NCBI GenBank assembly: GCA_023251235.1
Contig: JAHEZE010000002.1
Coordinates: forward strand, 1-64,000
DNA: 64,000 bases
DNA from: Sphingobacteriales bacterium
Lineage (GTDB): Bacteria; Bacteroidota; Bacteroidia; Chitinophagales; Chitinophagaceae
Direction: 5' to 3'
Notes under the pieces: model-generated
Seen by the model: the letters and a program-made list of their open reading frames with translations, nothing else
The model's database searches: none
What the model was told of the DNA's origin: nothing
Part shown: one piece after another, positions 15,887-24,300 of the stretch
Layout of the letters: each line of letters begins with the position of its first letter
Numbering within the stretch: position 1 is the first letter of the stretch
Position numbers and translations under genes: made by a program

Positions 15887-16108
15887 TTATTTGATAGCTG
15901 AGGGGAAGAGCTTTATGATCGCCAACACTATAAAAAATGTATAAAAAAAAACCAATGCTATTCCTGAAAACATATAAAGAATCAATCTTCCCAAACTCTC
16001 TTTTGGCTGCATAATTTTCTGAAGATATTTATTGATATAATTTGCCGGGATAAGGGAGAGAATAATCAGTAACAGTATGATGATAAAGGGGACTTTCAAC
16101 CTGAACAA
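15887..16108 (-). CDS. Small two-helix membrane protein
   Basis: 73 aa with two hydrophobic segments (about 7-23 and 40-68) around a short charged loop QKIMQPKESLGR. No family is recognised. It lies 8 nt after recN and 33 nt before fabI on the same strand, so it is probably cotranscribed. Its reality rests on this position and the clear membrane pattern. Confidence 0.55.
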   Translation of the reverse strand: MFRLKVPFIIILLLIILSLIPANYINKYLQKIMQPKESLGRLILYMFSGIALVFFYTFFIVLAIIKLFPSAIK

Positions 16109-16116
16109 TTTCGATA

Positions 16117-17796
16117 TTAATTCATTACCATTTCCCTTGCATTCTCTATCGCGGCGGCCGTAGGTTTTTCGCCACTTAACATTTTAGCTATTGTTGTTAT
16201 CCTTTCTTCGGTAGTTAATAACCGGATATTTGTTTTTACTGAATCTTTAATTATTTCTTTATACACAAAGAAATGAGCATCTGCCTTGCCTGCAATTTGT
16301 GGCTGGTGAGTTATACTTATTACCTGACGTTTCCCCGCTAACTCTTTCATAATAATACCAACCTGTCTTGCTGCCTCACCTGAAATACCAGTGTCTATTT
16401 CATCAAAGATCATCGTGGGCAGGTCAATTTTTTGAGCCACCAGAGATTTTATACAAAGCATCAGTCTGCTTAATTCTCCGCCGCTGGCTACTTTCCGAAG
16501 AGGCAAAAATTGTCCGCTTCTACCTGCCTCTGCGGCAGGCAGGTTTGCATCAAATAAAAAATCAATTATATCAGTACCATATTCGTTTAAAGATGGAGCA
16601 TCTCCTGTTGCTACACGTAATTTTGCATTCGGCATGCCTACCTGTGCCAATAATTTATTTACTTTTTCCTGCAAAGATTTTGTTTCTTTATTTCTTCCTT
16701 CAGAAATTTTTTTGGCAAGCGATAAAGCCTGATCACGATTTTCTTCTAATTCCTTTTCCACTTCTTGAATAGCATCATCCATATTCATAACTGCCTGTAA
16801 TTTTTCTTCAAGTTGGTTATGAATCAGGATTAAATCATTGGTAGTTTGTACGCCATGTTTTTTAAGTAGCTTGTAACCAACCGTAAGGCGATCATTTAAT
16901 TCTTCAATTTTTTGGGGGTCATAGTTTATCCCATAGCTGATATCATTAAGTTCGTCTGCTACATCCTGTATTTCCAGCTGCGCTGATTGTAACCGCTGCA
17001 CTAAGGCCGGTAATCCCGGATGGTAAGAAGAATAATTTTGCAACTGGCTCAATAGAATTTTTAATTGCTGGCTTACAGGATTCTCATTCTCCTTTAATTC
17101 ATTGTACACATTGGATAATGTGCTTTTAATTCCTTCGGCATTATTCAGTATTTTCAAATCCGAATCAATTGTTTCCAGTTCATTTTCTTTAAAAGCAGCA
17201 TCTTCAAGTTCGTTAAACTGATATTTATTATAATCGGCTTCCTTGTCAAATTGTTGTTTTTGAAATTTTAATTTTTCAAATTCCTTTTGTTTAGTTTTCC
17301 ATTCGTAATAAACAGCCTGGTATTGAATGAGCAATTCATGATGACCAGCCAAAGCATCCAATACTTCCCGTTGAAAATCATTTTCCCCAAGTTGTAATGT
17401 GTCAAACTGCTGGTGAAGATTAACCAGTATTGAACTCAATTCCCGGAGTTGTTCCAGGTTTACAGGGGTATCATTAATAAATGCTCTGGATTTTCCATTT
17501 ACATTAATCTCTCTTCTTATGAACAATTCTTCTTCCATGTCAAGTTGATTTCTTTTGAAAAACTCTTTTACCATTTCACGATTTTCGGCCAGAAACAAAC
17601 CTTCCACTACACACTTTTTCCCCTTATTTATTAAAACCGAAGAATCAGCTCTTTCGCCCAGTATTAAACCCAATGCCCCTACTATTATTGATTTACCGGC
17701 TCCTGTTTCACCTGTCACGATATTCATTTTTGAATTAAAATCAATTTCCAATTCATCAATGATTGCATAATTCTGTATAGATAGTTTTTGCAGCAT
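16117..17796 (-). CDS. recN: DNA repair protein RecN
   Basis: About 559 aa from the ATG at 17796 (MLQKLSIQNYAI); seven more in-frame codons upstream are unlikely. It is an SMC-like ATPase: Walker A TGETGAGKSIIVGALG (about 29-44), a central coiled coil (about 160-370), signature KVASGGELSRLML and Walker B PTMIFDEIDTGISG near the C-terminus. RecN acts in recombinational repair of double-strand breaks. An unusual LPAAEAGR stretch, encoded by a palindrome at 16522-16544, interrupts the segment just before KVASGGE, where other RecN proteins are shorter. Downstream lie the small membrane protein and fabI. Confidence 0.95.
   Translation of the reverse strand: MLQKLSIQNYAIIDELEIDFNSKMNIVTGETGAGKSIIVGALGLILGERADSSVLINKGKKCVVEGLFLAENREMVKEFFKRNQLDMEEELFIRREINVNGKSRAFINDTPVNLEQLRELSSILVNLHQQFDTLQLGENDFQREVLDALAGHHELLIQYQAVYYEWKTKQKEFEKLKFQKQQFDKEADYNKYQFNELEDAAFKENELETIDSDLKILNNAEGIKSTLSNVYNELKENENPVSQQLKILLSQLQNYSSYHPGLPALVQRLQSAQLEIQDVADELNDISYGINYDPQKIEELNDRLTVGYKLLKKHGVQTTNDLILIHNQLEEKLQAVMNMDDAIQEVEKELEENRDQALSLAKKISEGRNKETKSLQEKVNKLLAQVGMPNAKLRVATGDAPSLNEYGTDIIDFLFDANLPAAEAGRSGQFLPLRKVASGGELSRLMLCIKSLVAQKIDLPTMIFDEIDTGISGEAARQVGIIMKELAGKRQVISITHQPQIAGKADAHFFVYKEIIKDSVKTNIRLLTTEERITTIAKMLSGEKPTAAAIENAREMVMN
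16522..16544. repeat. Palindromic repeat inside recN
   Basis: ACCTGCCT (16522-16529) and AGGCAGGT (16537-16544) are inverted copies separated by CTGCGGC. Read in the recN frame it gives LPAAEAG, which is extra compared with the usual FxANKG-xxPL segment of RecN. It looks like a dispersed palindromic element that entered in frame. Confidence 0.55.
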
Positions 17797-17819
17797 CGGT
17801 ATTGCAATATAAAACAAAA

Positions 17820-17841
17820 AACCCCGGGCAGTTCCGGGGTT
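17820..17841 (-). terminator. Terminator after the zinc-ribbon protein gene
   Basis: AACCCCGG (17820-17827) pairs with CCGGGGTT (17834-17841). Reading leftward on the minus strand it is followed by a T-rich run. It separates the zinc-ribbon gene (stop at 17864) from recN. Confidence 0.8.
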
Positions 17842-17863
17842 AGGAAATAATAAATGATTTTAT

Positions 17864-18619
17864 TTATTTTATTTCAACTGAAGTATGAAGGTCAGCATCT
17901 ACCAATACCCGGCCGCAGTTTTCACATACCATAATTTTTTTATGCTGACGTATCTCACTTTGTTTTTGGGGAGGAATAGAATAAAAACAACCGCCACATG
18001 CATCTCTTTCTACCTGTACCACAGCAAGACCATTGCGATAGCTCTTACGGATTTTGTTATAACTGGCCAAAAGTCTCGGATCAACAGACTCCCTAGCCTC
18101 AGCAGCTAGTTTATTAAAATGCTTTTCTTCTTTTTCTGTAGAAGCAATGATTTTACCTAATTCATCTTTTTTAGTATTTAAAACACCATCTTTTGCAGCA
18201 ATAGTTTTTTTAGCTTTATCCAATGCTATAGCTTTTTCAGCAATTTCTTCATTCGCATCTTTAATATGTTTTTCTGCCAGCTTTACTTCCAGTTGCTGCA
18301 TTTCTAATTCTTTATTGATGGCTTCAAATTCACGATTGTTCTTGACATTGTCACTTTGCTTCTCATATTTTTTAGCCAATGCCTGGGCCTCTTTAATTGC
18401 CTCTTTCTTTTGCTCAATAAACTCAGTAATGCCATTGATCTCTTCTTCAATCCGGGTTTGCCGGGCATGCAATCCCTGAATCTCATCTTCCAGATCAGCA
18501 ACTTCTATAGGAAGTTCCCCTTTAAGGACTTTTAATTCATCCAGTTTAGATTCAATTTTTTGAAGTGTAACCAGGGAAGAAAGTTTTTCTTGAACAGAAT
18601 ACTCTTTTACGTGTGCCAT
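17864..18619 (-). CDS. Coiled-coil protein with C4-type zinc ribbon
   Basis: A 251-aa protein with a long helical coiled coil (about 10-190, rich in Glu, Lys and Ala) and a C-terminal zinc ribbon with Cys pairs in CGGCFYSIPP and VCENCGRVLV. This is the COG1579-type architecture; its role is unsettled, with suggestions of nucleic-acid binding. It follows nif3 on the same strand with a 138-nt gap, a pairing common in Bacteroidota. Confidence 0.88.
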   Translation of the reverse strand: MAHVKEYSVQEKLSSLVTLQKIESKLDELKVLKGELPIEVADLEDEIQGLHARQTRIEEEINGITEFIEQKKEAIKEAQALAKKYEKQSDNVKNNREFEAINKELEMQQLEVKLAEKHIKDANEEIAEKAIALDKAKKTIAAKDGVLNTKKDELGKIIASTEKEEKHFNKLAAEARESVDPRLLASYNKIRKSYRNGLAVVQVERDACGGCFYSIPPQKQSEIRQHKKIMVCENCGRVLVDADLHTSVEIK

Positions 18620-18667
18620 TTTATTGTTTGATGTTTTTGTTATTCGTATTTAAGGTTTTTATACTGG

Positions 18668-18685
18668 TCCCGATAACTATCGGGA
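18668..18685. repeat. TCCCGATA-AC-TATCGGGA palindrome
   Basis: An 8-bp perfect inverted repeat with a 2-nt centre between nif3 and the zinc-ribbon gene. It shares CCCGAT...ATCGGG with 12152-12167. No T-run follows on either strand. Confidence 0.55.
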
Positions 18686-18757
18686 TACCTTGAACATCGC
18701 CTGTTGCGTCAAATTCTTTTACTTTCTGTAATTCTATTCACCCTACCTCATTACCAT

Positions 18758-19855
18758 TCACAAAAAGTACCGCACAGGATTTGTATTTACCTCTGTTTTA
18801 AGGACGGCAAAGGTAGGGAATTTTTGTTCCAAAATTTCATGCAAAAGATTGATGGTGAACTGTTCGCTTTCATAATGTCCAATATCTGCTATTACCATTC
18901 TGTTATTTGCATCAAAAAATTCATGATACTTAAGATCTGAAGTAATAAAAAAGTCAGCTCCTTCAGACAAGGCTTTGGAAATCAAGAAACTTCCAGCTCC
19001 ACCACAAACGGCTATTTTTTTAACCTGTTTTCCCCGAAGGCTTGAATGCTTGATTACTGAAAGCCCAAAGATTTTCTTAATATGACTTAATAAAGATAAT
19101 TCGTCTTGTGCTTTTTGAAGTTCTCCGATGATACCTGATCCAATTTCATGATGAGAATTATCAAGGCAGATTATATCATATGCTACCTCTTCATAGGGAT
19201 GTGAAGCTTTAAGATTATTAATTATCTTTTTTTCAAGAAAAGCAGGGAATATAACCTCAACCTTTACTTCCTTTTCCATATGTTGTTTGCCAACTTCGCC
19301 TACAAAAGGATGGGTTCCTTCCGCTCCTTTAAATGTGCCGGTTCCATCTGAATTAAAACTACATTCAGAATAATTCCCAATATGTCCACCACCAGCTTCA
19401 AAAATTGAGTTTCTCACTTTCTCAGCTGAATGTATAGGAACAAAAGTGTAAAGTTTTTTTAAAATATTTTCTTTAAATGAAAGAATGGAAACATTCTTTA
19501 AACCCAGTAATGCAGCAATTTTGCCATTGACACCATGCAAAATATTATCCAGGTTTGTATGTATCGCATAAATAGCAATATCATTCTTCAAGGCTAAAAT
19601 AACAGTTCTTTCAACATAGTTTTTACCGGTAATTTTTTTTAGACCTGAAAATATTATGGGATGATGAGCCACAATAAGATTACAATTTTTTTCTATGGCT
19701 TCTTTCACTATATCTTCTGTGGAATCAAGTGCAACCAAAATTCCACTACAATCCCATTCAAAATTTCCGGTTATCAGCCCGGCATTATCATAATGTTCCT
19801 GCAAAGTGGGGTGTGATAATAATTCAAGCTGTGTTATTATTTCTGCAATTTTCAT
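18758..19855 (-). CDS. NIF3-like dinuclear metal centre protein
   Basis: A 365-aa protein of the NIF3/DUF34 family. Metal-binding signs are IVAHHPIIFSG (H64, H65), the early DNAGLITG, and near the C-terminus ADIGHYESEQF. The central insertion (about 130-240, with GGGHIGNYSECSF and TGTFKGAEGTHPFVG) is the YqfO-type domain of the longer forms. The enzymatic role of the family is not settled. It is the first gene of the run leading to the zinc-ribbon protein. Confidence 0.9.
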   Translation of the reverse strand: MKIAEIITQLELLSHPTLQEHYDNAGLITGNFEWDCSGILVALDSTEDIVKEAIEKNCNLIVAHHPIIFSGLKKITGKNYVERTVILALKNDIAIYAIHTNLDNILHGVNGKIAALLGLKNVSILSFKENILKKLYTFVPIHSAEKVRNSIFEAGGGHIGNYSECSFNSDGTGTFKGAEGTHPFVGEVGKQHMEKEVKVEVIFPAFLEKKIINNLKASHPYEEVAYDIICLDNSHHEIGSGIIGELQKAQDELSLLSHIKKIFGLSVIKHSSLRGKQVKKIAVCGGAGSFLISKALSEGADFFITSDLKYHEFFDANNRMVIADIGHYESEQFTINLLHEILEQKFPTFAVLKTEVNTNPVRYFL

Positions 19856-20006
19856 AATCTAAAGATAATAAAGCCCCCGGTTGTATCTGAACTGAAGAAT
19901 TGGTTCAAAAAGAAAATTCATTAATTTGAAATCCTTTCGTAACTTTTCCGTCCTTTCCCTTCGAAAATTTCCCCCGCCCTATTTTTTTATTTTAAACCCG
20001 ATTGCC

Positions 20007-20630
20007 ATGCCTCGAAAAAGAAATTTTGGGTATCTGCTTCTTACACTCCTGGTTATATCAGGATTAGCCGGAACACCTACTGATAATTCTCTTTCAAAAA
20101 AAGAAAGAAAATATGCTGCTGATCTGATGAAAGAAACCAAATCAGATGTGATTAAAGCGGTGAAAGGATTGTCGGAGCCTCAACTGAATTTTAAAACAGC
20201 ACCCGACAAATGGTCAATTAAAGAATGCGTCTATCATATTGCTATTTCGGAAAAAAATTTATGGGGAATACTGGAGACTACCATGAAGGGAGCAGCAAAT
20301 CCTGAAAAAAGATCTGAAATAAAAATGACTGATGAGCAACTGGTAAAAATGATGGAAGACAGAAGTTTTAAAGTAAAAACATCAGAACCTTTAGAGCCTA
20401 AAAATACTTCCTATAAATCCTTTGATGAGGCTTTGGATGATTTTAAAACAAACAGGGCAAATCATATAAAATATCTTAAAGCTACTACCGAGGACCTTCG
20501 AAATCATGTAGTGCATATGTCTTTTGGATGGCTCGATTGTTACCAGCTATGCCTGATGATTGCTTCACACAGCAACAGGCATACTCAACAGATTAATGAA
20601 TTGAAAGCCGATTCTGTTTATCCAAAATGA
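20007..20630 (+). CDS. DinB-like protein with signal peptide
   Basis: 207 aa from the ATG at 20007, chosen because MPRKRNFGYLLLTLLVISGLAGTP forms a signal or anchor sequence; the frame is open back to 19926. The rest resembles the DinB four-helix fold, with His residues in ECVYHIAISE and IASHSNRHTQQI at the positions that bind metal in the family. The function is unknown. It is probably periplasmic or membrane-anchored, unlike most cytoplasmic DinB proteins. Confidence 0.75.
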   Translation: MPRKRNFGYLLLTLLVISGLAGTPTDNSLSKKERKYAADLMKETKSDVIKAVKGLSEPQLNFKTAPDKWSIKECVYHIAISEKNLWGILETTMKGAANPEKRSEIKMTDEQLVKMMEDRSFKVKTSEPLEPKNTSYKSFDEALDDFKTNRANHIKYLKATTEDLRNHVVHMSFGWLDCYQLCLMIASHSNRHTQQINELKADSVYPK

Positions 20631-20655
20631 TTTTTTAAAAAAACTTTAATCAAAA

Positions 20656-20678
20656 ACCACATAATGTGGTCTTTTTTT
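20656..20678 (+). terminator. Terminator after the DinB-like gene
   Basis: ACCAC (20656-20660) and GTGGT (20666-20670) pair in a compact palindrome ACCACATAATGTGGT, followed by C and seven T. Confidence 0.6.
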
Positions 20679-20709
20679 ATTTCGTTCATGAAATAGAACT
20701 TTAAAACTA

Positions 20710-20739
20710 TTGCCGGGGCCAGATGTATTTATTACCTTG
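20710..20739 (+). promoter_or_regulatory. Possible promoter of the lipoprotein gene
   Basis: TTG at 20710-20712, a 20-nt spacer and TACCTTG at 20733-20739, one T short of TAnnTTTG. The lipoprotein ATG is at 20761. Confidence 0.4.
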
Positions 20740-20760
20740 TTAATCATTTTATTTCCTCTT

Positions 20761-21171
20761 ATGAAAAAACTGATATCAATATTCCTCGCTTTTTCACTTT
20801 TATCCGGTTGTAAAAAAAATGTAGAAAATATTACTCAGGATCTGGTGGTTCAGGCTATGATTAACGGACAATGGATTATTACAAAGTTTACTCAAAATGG
20901 AACAGAAATCACTTCAGATTTTTGGGGTTATAAATTCCAGTATTATAGTAATAAAACTGTAGATGCTATTAAAAACGGAACTGTTGAAAGAACAGGAATT
21001 TGGGACGGAAATGCTGTAAACAAGACCACATTTGCAAATTTTATTGGGGCGACCAATCCAATTGCCCTTATTAACGGTACCTGGAATATCACAAAAAATA
21101 GTTGGACATATGTAGAAGCTACGCAAACCAACGGCACAGAAATTAAGACATTAAGATTAGATAAACTATAA
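20761..21171 (+). CDS. Putative lipoprotein
   Basis: 136 aa from the ATG at 20761, which places the lipobox LLSGC (Cys at about residue 17) correctly; an in-frame start at 20710 would overlap the promoter. The mature part (NGQWIITKFTQNGTEITSDFWGYKFQYY...) has the look of a lipocalin-like beta fold as in Bacteroidota lipocalin/DUF-type lipoproteins, but no family is firmly recognised. It probably sits in the outer membrane or at the surface. Confidence 0.7.
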   Translation: MKKLISIFLAFSLLSGCKKNVENITQDLVVQAMINGQWIITKFTQNGTEITSDFWGYKFQYYSNKTVDAIKNGTVERTGIWDGNAVNKTTFANFIGATNPIALINGTWNITKNSWTYVEATQTNGTEIKTLRLDKL

Positions 21172-21236
21172 ATCCTACCCTTCAATCAACTACACCATTG
21201 TTGATATTTTGTTAAACGTTTTGCTTCTAATTGTGT

Positions 21237-21278
21237 CAATCAATAGTTACCTGGTTGATAATGAGGTTCTATTGATTG
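21237..21278. promoter_or_regulatory. 10-bp inverted repeat upstream of the PKD protein gene
   Basis: CAATCAATAG (21237-21246) and CTATTGATTG (21269-21278) are exact inverted copies 22 nt apart, about 80-120 nt before the start of the giant PKD gene. It may be an operator or an RNA hairpin; nothing in the sequence decides this. Confidence 0.35.
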
Positions 21279-21355
21279 TCTTTGAGTATCCAAAAAATAC
21301 CTGAACCTTTTATTTTCAATGAGTTAGTCATATTTTTTCATGTAAAAAATACTTT

Positions 21356-24300
21356 TTGAGATTAATTTATCGTTATATAGATCTGTTTTCTAACACATTG
21401 CTATTGAGAGTAAAAATTTATAATATCCTAAAAAAACAGGCTACTGCGCAATTAATATTTTGCCTCGTGGTTTCATCAACTATTATGGGGCAGATTCCTG
21501 TTGCAAATTTTACCGCTAATACAATTTCTGGTTGTTCTCCCCTAGTCGTTACTTTTAAGGATCTTTCATCAAACGGGCCAACTTCATGGTTGTGGGATTT
21601 TGGTAATAGCTCAATTTCTACTGATCCAAACCCAACAGCAACCTATTTCACTCCTGGTACTTATAACGTTAAACTAACAGTTACCAATGCAAATGGTAAT
21701 AACACTTTAACAAGAACTAATTATATAACAGTTTATTCAGCACCAACAGTAAATTTTTCTGCCGGTAATACTGTTGGTTGTTTTCCCTTGCCGGTTCAAT
21801 TTACTGATCTTTCCACAGCAGGTACAGGCAATGTAAATACACAGTGGCAATGGAATTTTGGCGACGGGGCTATAAGTAATCAGCAAAGCCCCGCACATAC
21901 TTATGCATCTGCCGGAAACTTTAATATTATACTTAAAGTAACTAATGATAAAGGATGCTCTAAAGTTCTTAGTAAACCGGCATATATTCAAGTATCGCCT
22001 GGTGCAGTTGCTGACTTTACAAATACCGCTCCTCTTTCTTGCACCCCTCCGGTTAATATAGATTTTACAAATATCTCAACCGGGCCAGGTACACTAACTT
22101 ATTTATGGAATTTCGGCGATGGTACAACTTCGACATTGCAAAACCCATCCCATACTTATAATGTTACAGGAAGTTTTAATGTAACGTTAACGACTTCAAG
22201 CACTCTTGGATGTTCATCTACCACTGTAAAAAATAATACAGTAGTACTAAGCCCAAACATAACAAGTTTTTCTGTCGTAGACACAGTAACTGTTAATAAC
22301 AATGCCACTTTTACCAATACTTCAAATCCGCTTCCTTCTTCACAATCATGGAATTTTGGAGATGGCAATTCTTCTACTGCCGCTAATCCGGTGAAAGCTT
22401 ATACAATTCCCGGTACTTACTCTGTTACTCTTGCCAATACATACGGAAATTGTTCATTTAATGTTACAAAAACCATTGTTGTTATTTCAAATACATTGGC
22501 AAATTTTTCTTCTTCTGATACAATCAGTTGTCAAATTCCATATTTAGTACACTTTCAGGACCAGTCAATCGGTGCAGTAAGTTGGTTATGGGACTTTGGT
22601 GATAGTAGCCTTGGTTCTACAGCAAAGAATCCTATCCATACTTACACAAGCTATGGCAATTTTAATGTCTCATTAATTTCTACAAATGCTACAGGCCGCA
22701 AGGATACTATTACCAAAACAAACTTCATTAAAATTGCAAGAGCTACAATTGACGTTACTGGTTTACCGGCAAATGGATGTGTTCCTTTTACAATTAATCC
22801 CAATCCAAATATTACAACTTTTGGTACAGTTACATCTTATCTATGGAATTTCGGTGATGGGTTTTCTTCTACACTTAAAACACCATCTCACACATACAGT
22901 TTACCAGGTACCTATACCGTAAGGCTTATTATCACCACAAGTCTGGGTTGCTCTGATACGTTAACAATTCCAAATGCTGTAAGAGTTGGCACAAAACCCA
23001 CAGCCAATTTTTCAGCGACCCCTCTTATCGCTTGTATTAAGTCTCCGGTTCAGTTTACTGATCTTTCAATACTGGCTGATGAATGGAATTGGGATTTTGG
23101 TGATGGAAATTATGACGCCAATAAAAATCCTTCGCACTCATTTCCAATTCCCGGCACTTTTAATGTTACACTTACTATAAAAAATAATGGCTGTCCTGAT
23201 TCTCTGAAAAAAATTTCTTATATAAATATTTTACCTCCGCTTTCCGGCATTGGATTAACTCCTGATTGTTCATTAAGAACCAAATTTACTTTCACTGATA
23301 AATCAACGGGGCCATTATCCTGGAAATGGGATTTTGGCGATGGTAGCCCACTTTCAATATTACAAAACCCGCCACCGCATATTTTCCCTTCACTTGGAGC
23401 ATATTCAGTTTCACTTATAGTAACAAACGGGGGATGTGCTGATACATCATCTCTACCAATCCGGGCAATTAATGAAAACCCTGACTTTACGAGTAATTCA
23501 TTAGCTGGATGCAGAAAAACTGATATTTTATTTACTGCAACAAATATAAATGCCGCTAACATTACTCAATTTGATTGGGACTTTGGTGATGGCACCAATA
23601 TGGGAGTAACTGATACAACTGTAACCCACCGATATGCTAATTCGGGCAATTATACTGTGTCTCTCGTTACTACAGACCTTAATGGTTGTAAAGACACAAT
23701 TATAAAAAATAGTTACTTCAGGGCAAATGGACCTGTAGCAAATTTCAACGGAATAAACACAGGAGGATGTAACGGATTAACTGCCATATTTAATGATCTT
23801 TCTACAACAGATGGCGTTAATCCGATAATTTCATGGCAATGGAGCTATGGTGATGGCACTGTACAGACTTTTGCAAGTCCAATCTCAATACATACCTATA
23901 ATACTGTGGGAACATTTTCGGTAACCCTAAAAGTGTTAGATGCTTCCGGATGTTTTGATACTATAACTGTAAATGACCTTGTTCATTCAACAGATCCGTC
24001 TGTTACTTTTTCTACAACAGACACCCTTACCTGCCCAGGTGCAAATATTAGCTGGAAAGTAACCGCAACAGGTACAATAAATAATTATCTGTGGAATTTC
24101 GGTGATGGCACCACCTCCCCACTTGGTTCCCCACCAAAATCATATTCTAACACCGGTTCATATTCTGTCAAGTTATTTGTAACTGACTCATACGGATGTA
24201 CTGATTCTCTTTTTAGATCAAATTACATTAATGTATCAGTTCCATTAGCCAATTTTACAATTGATGATTCTGTTAGTTCCTGTGCACCATTTGAAGTAAA

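Noticed and set aside
16368-16772. 134-codon plus-strand frame opposite recN
   Set aside because: Entirely inside a well-supported recN gene and with no protein-like pattern.
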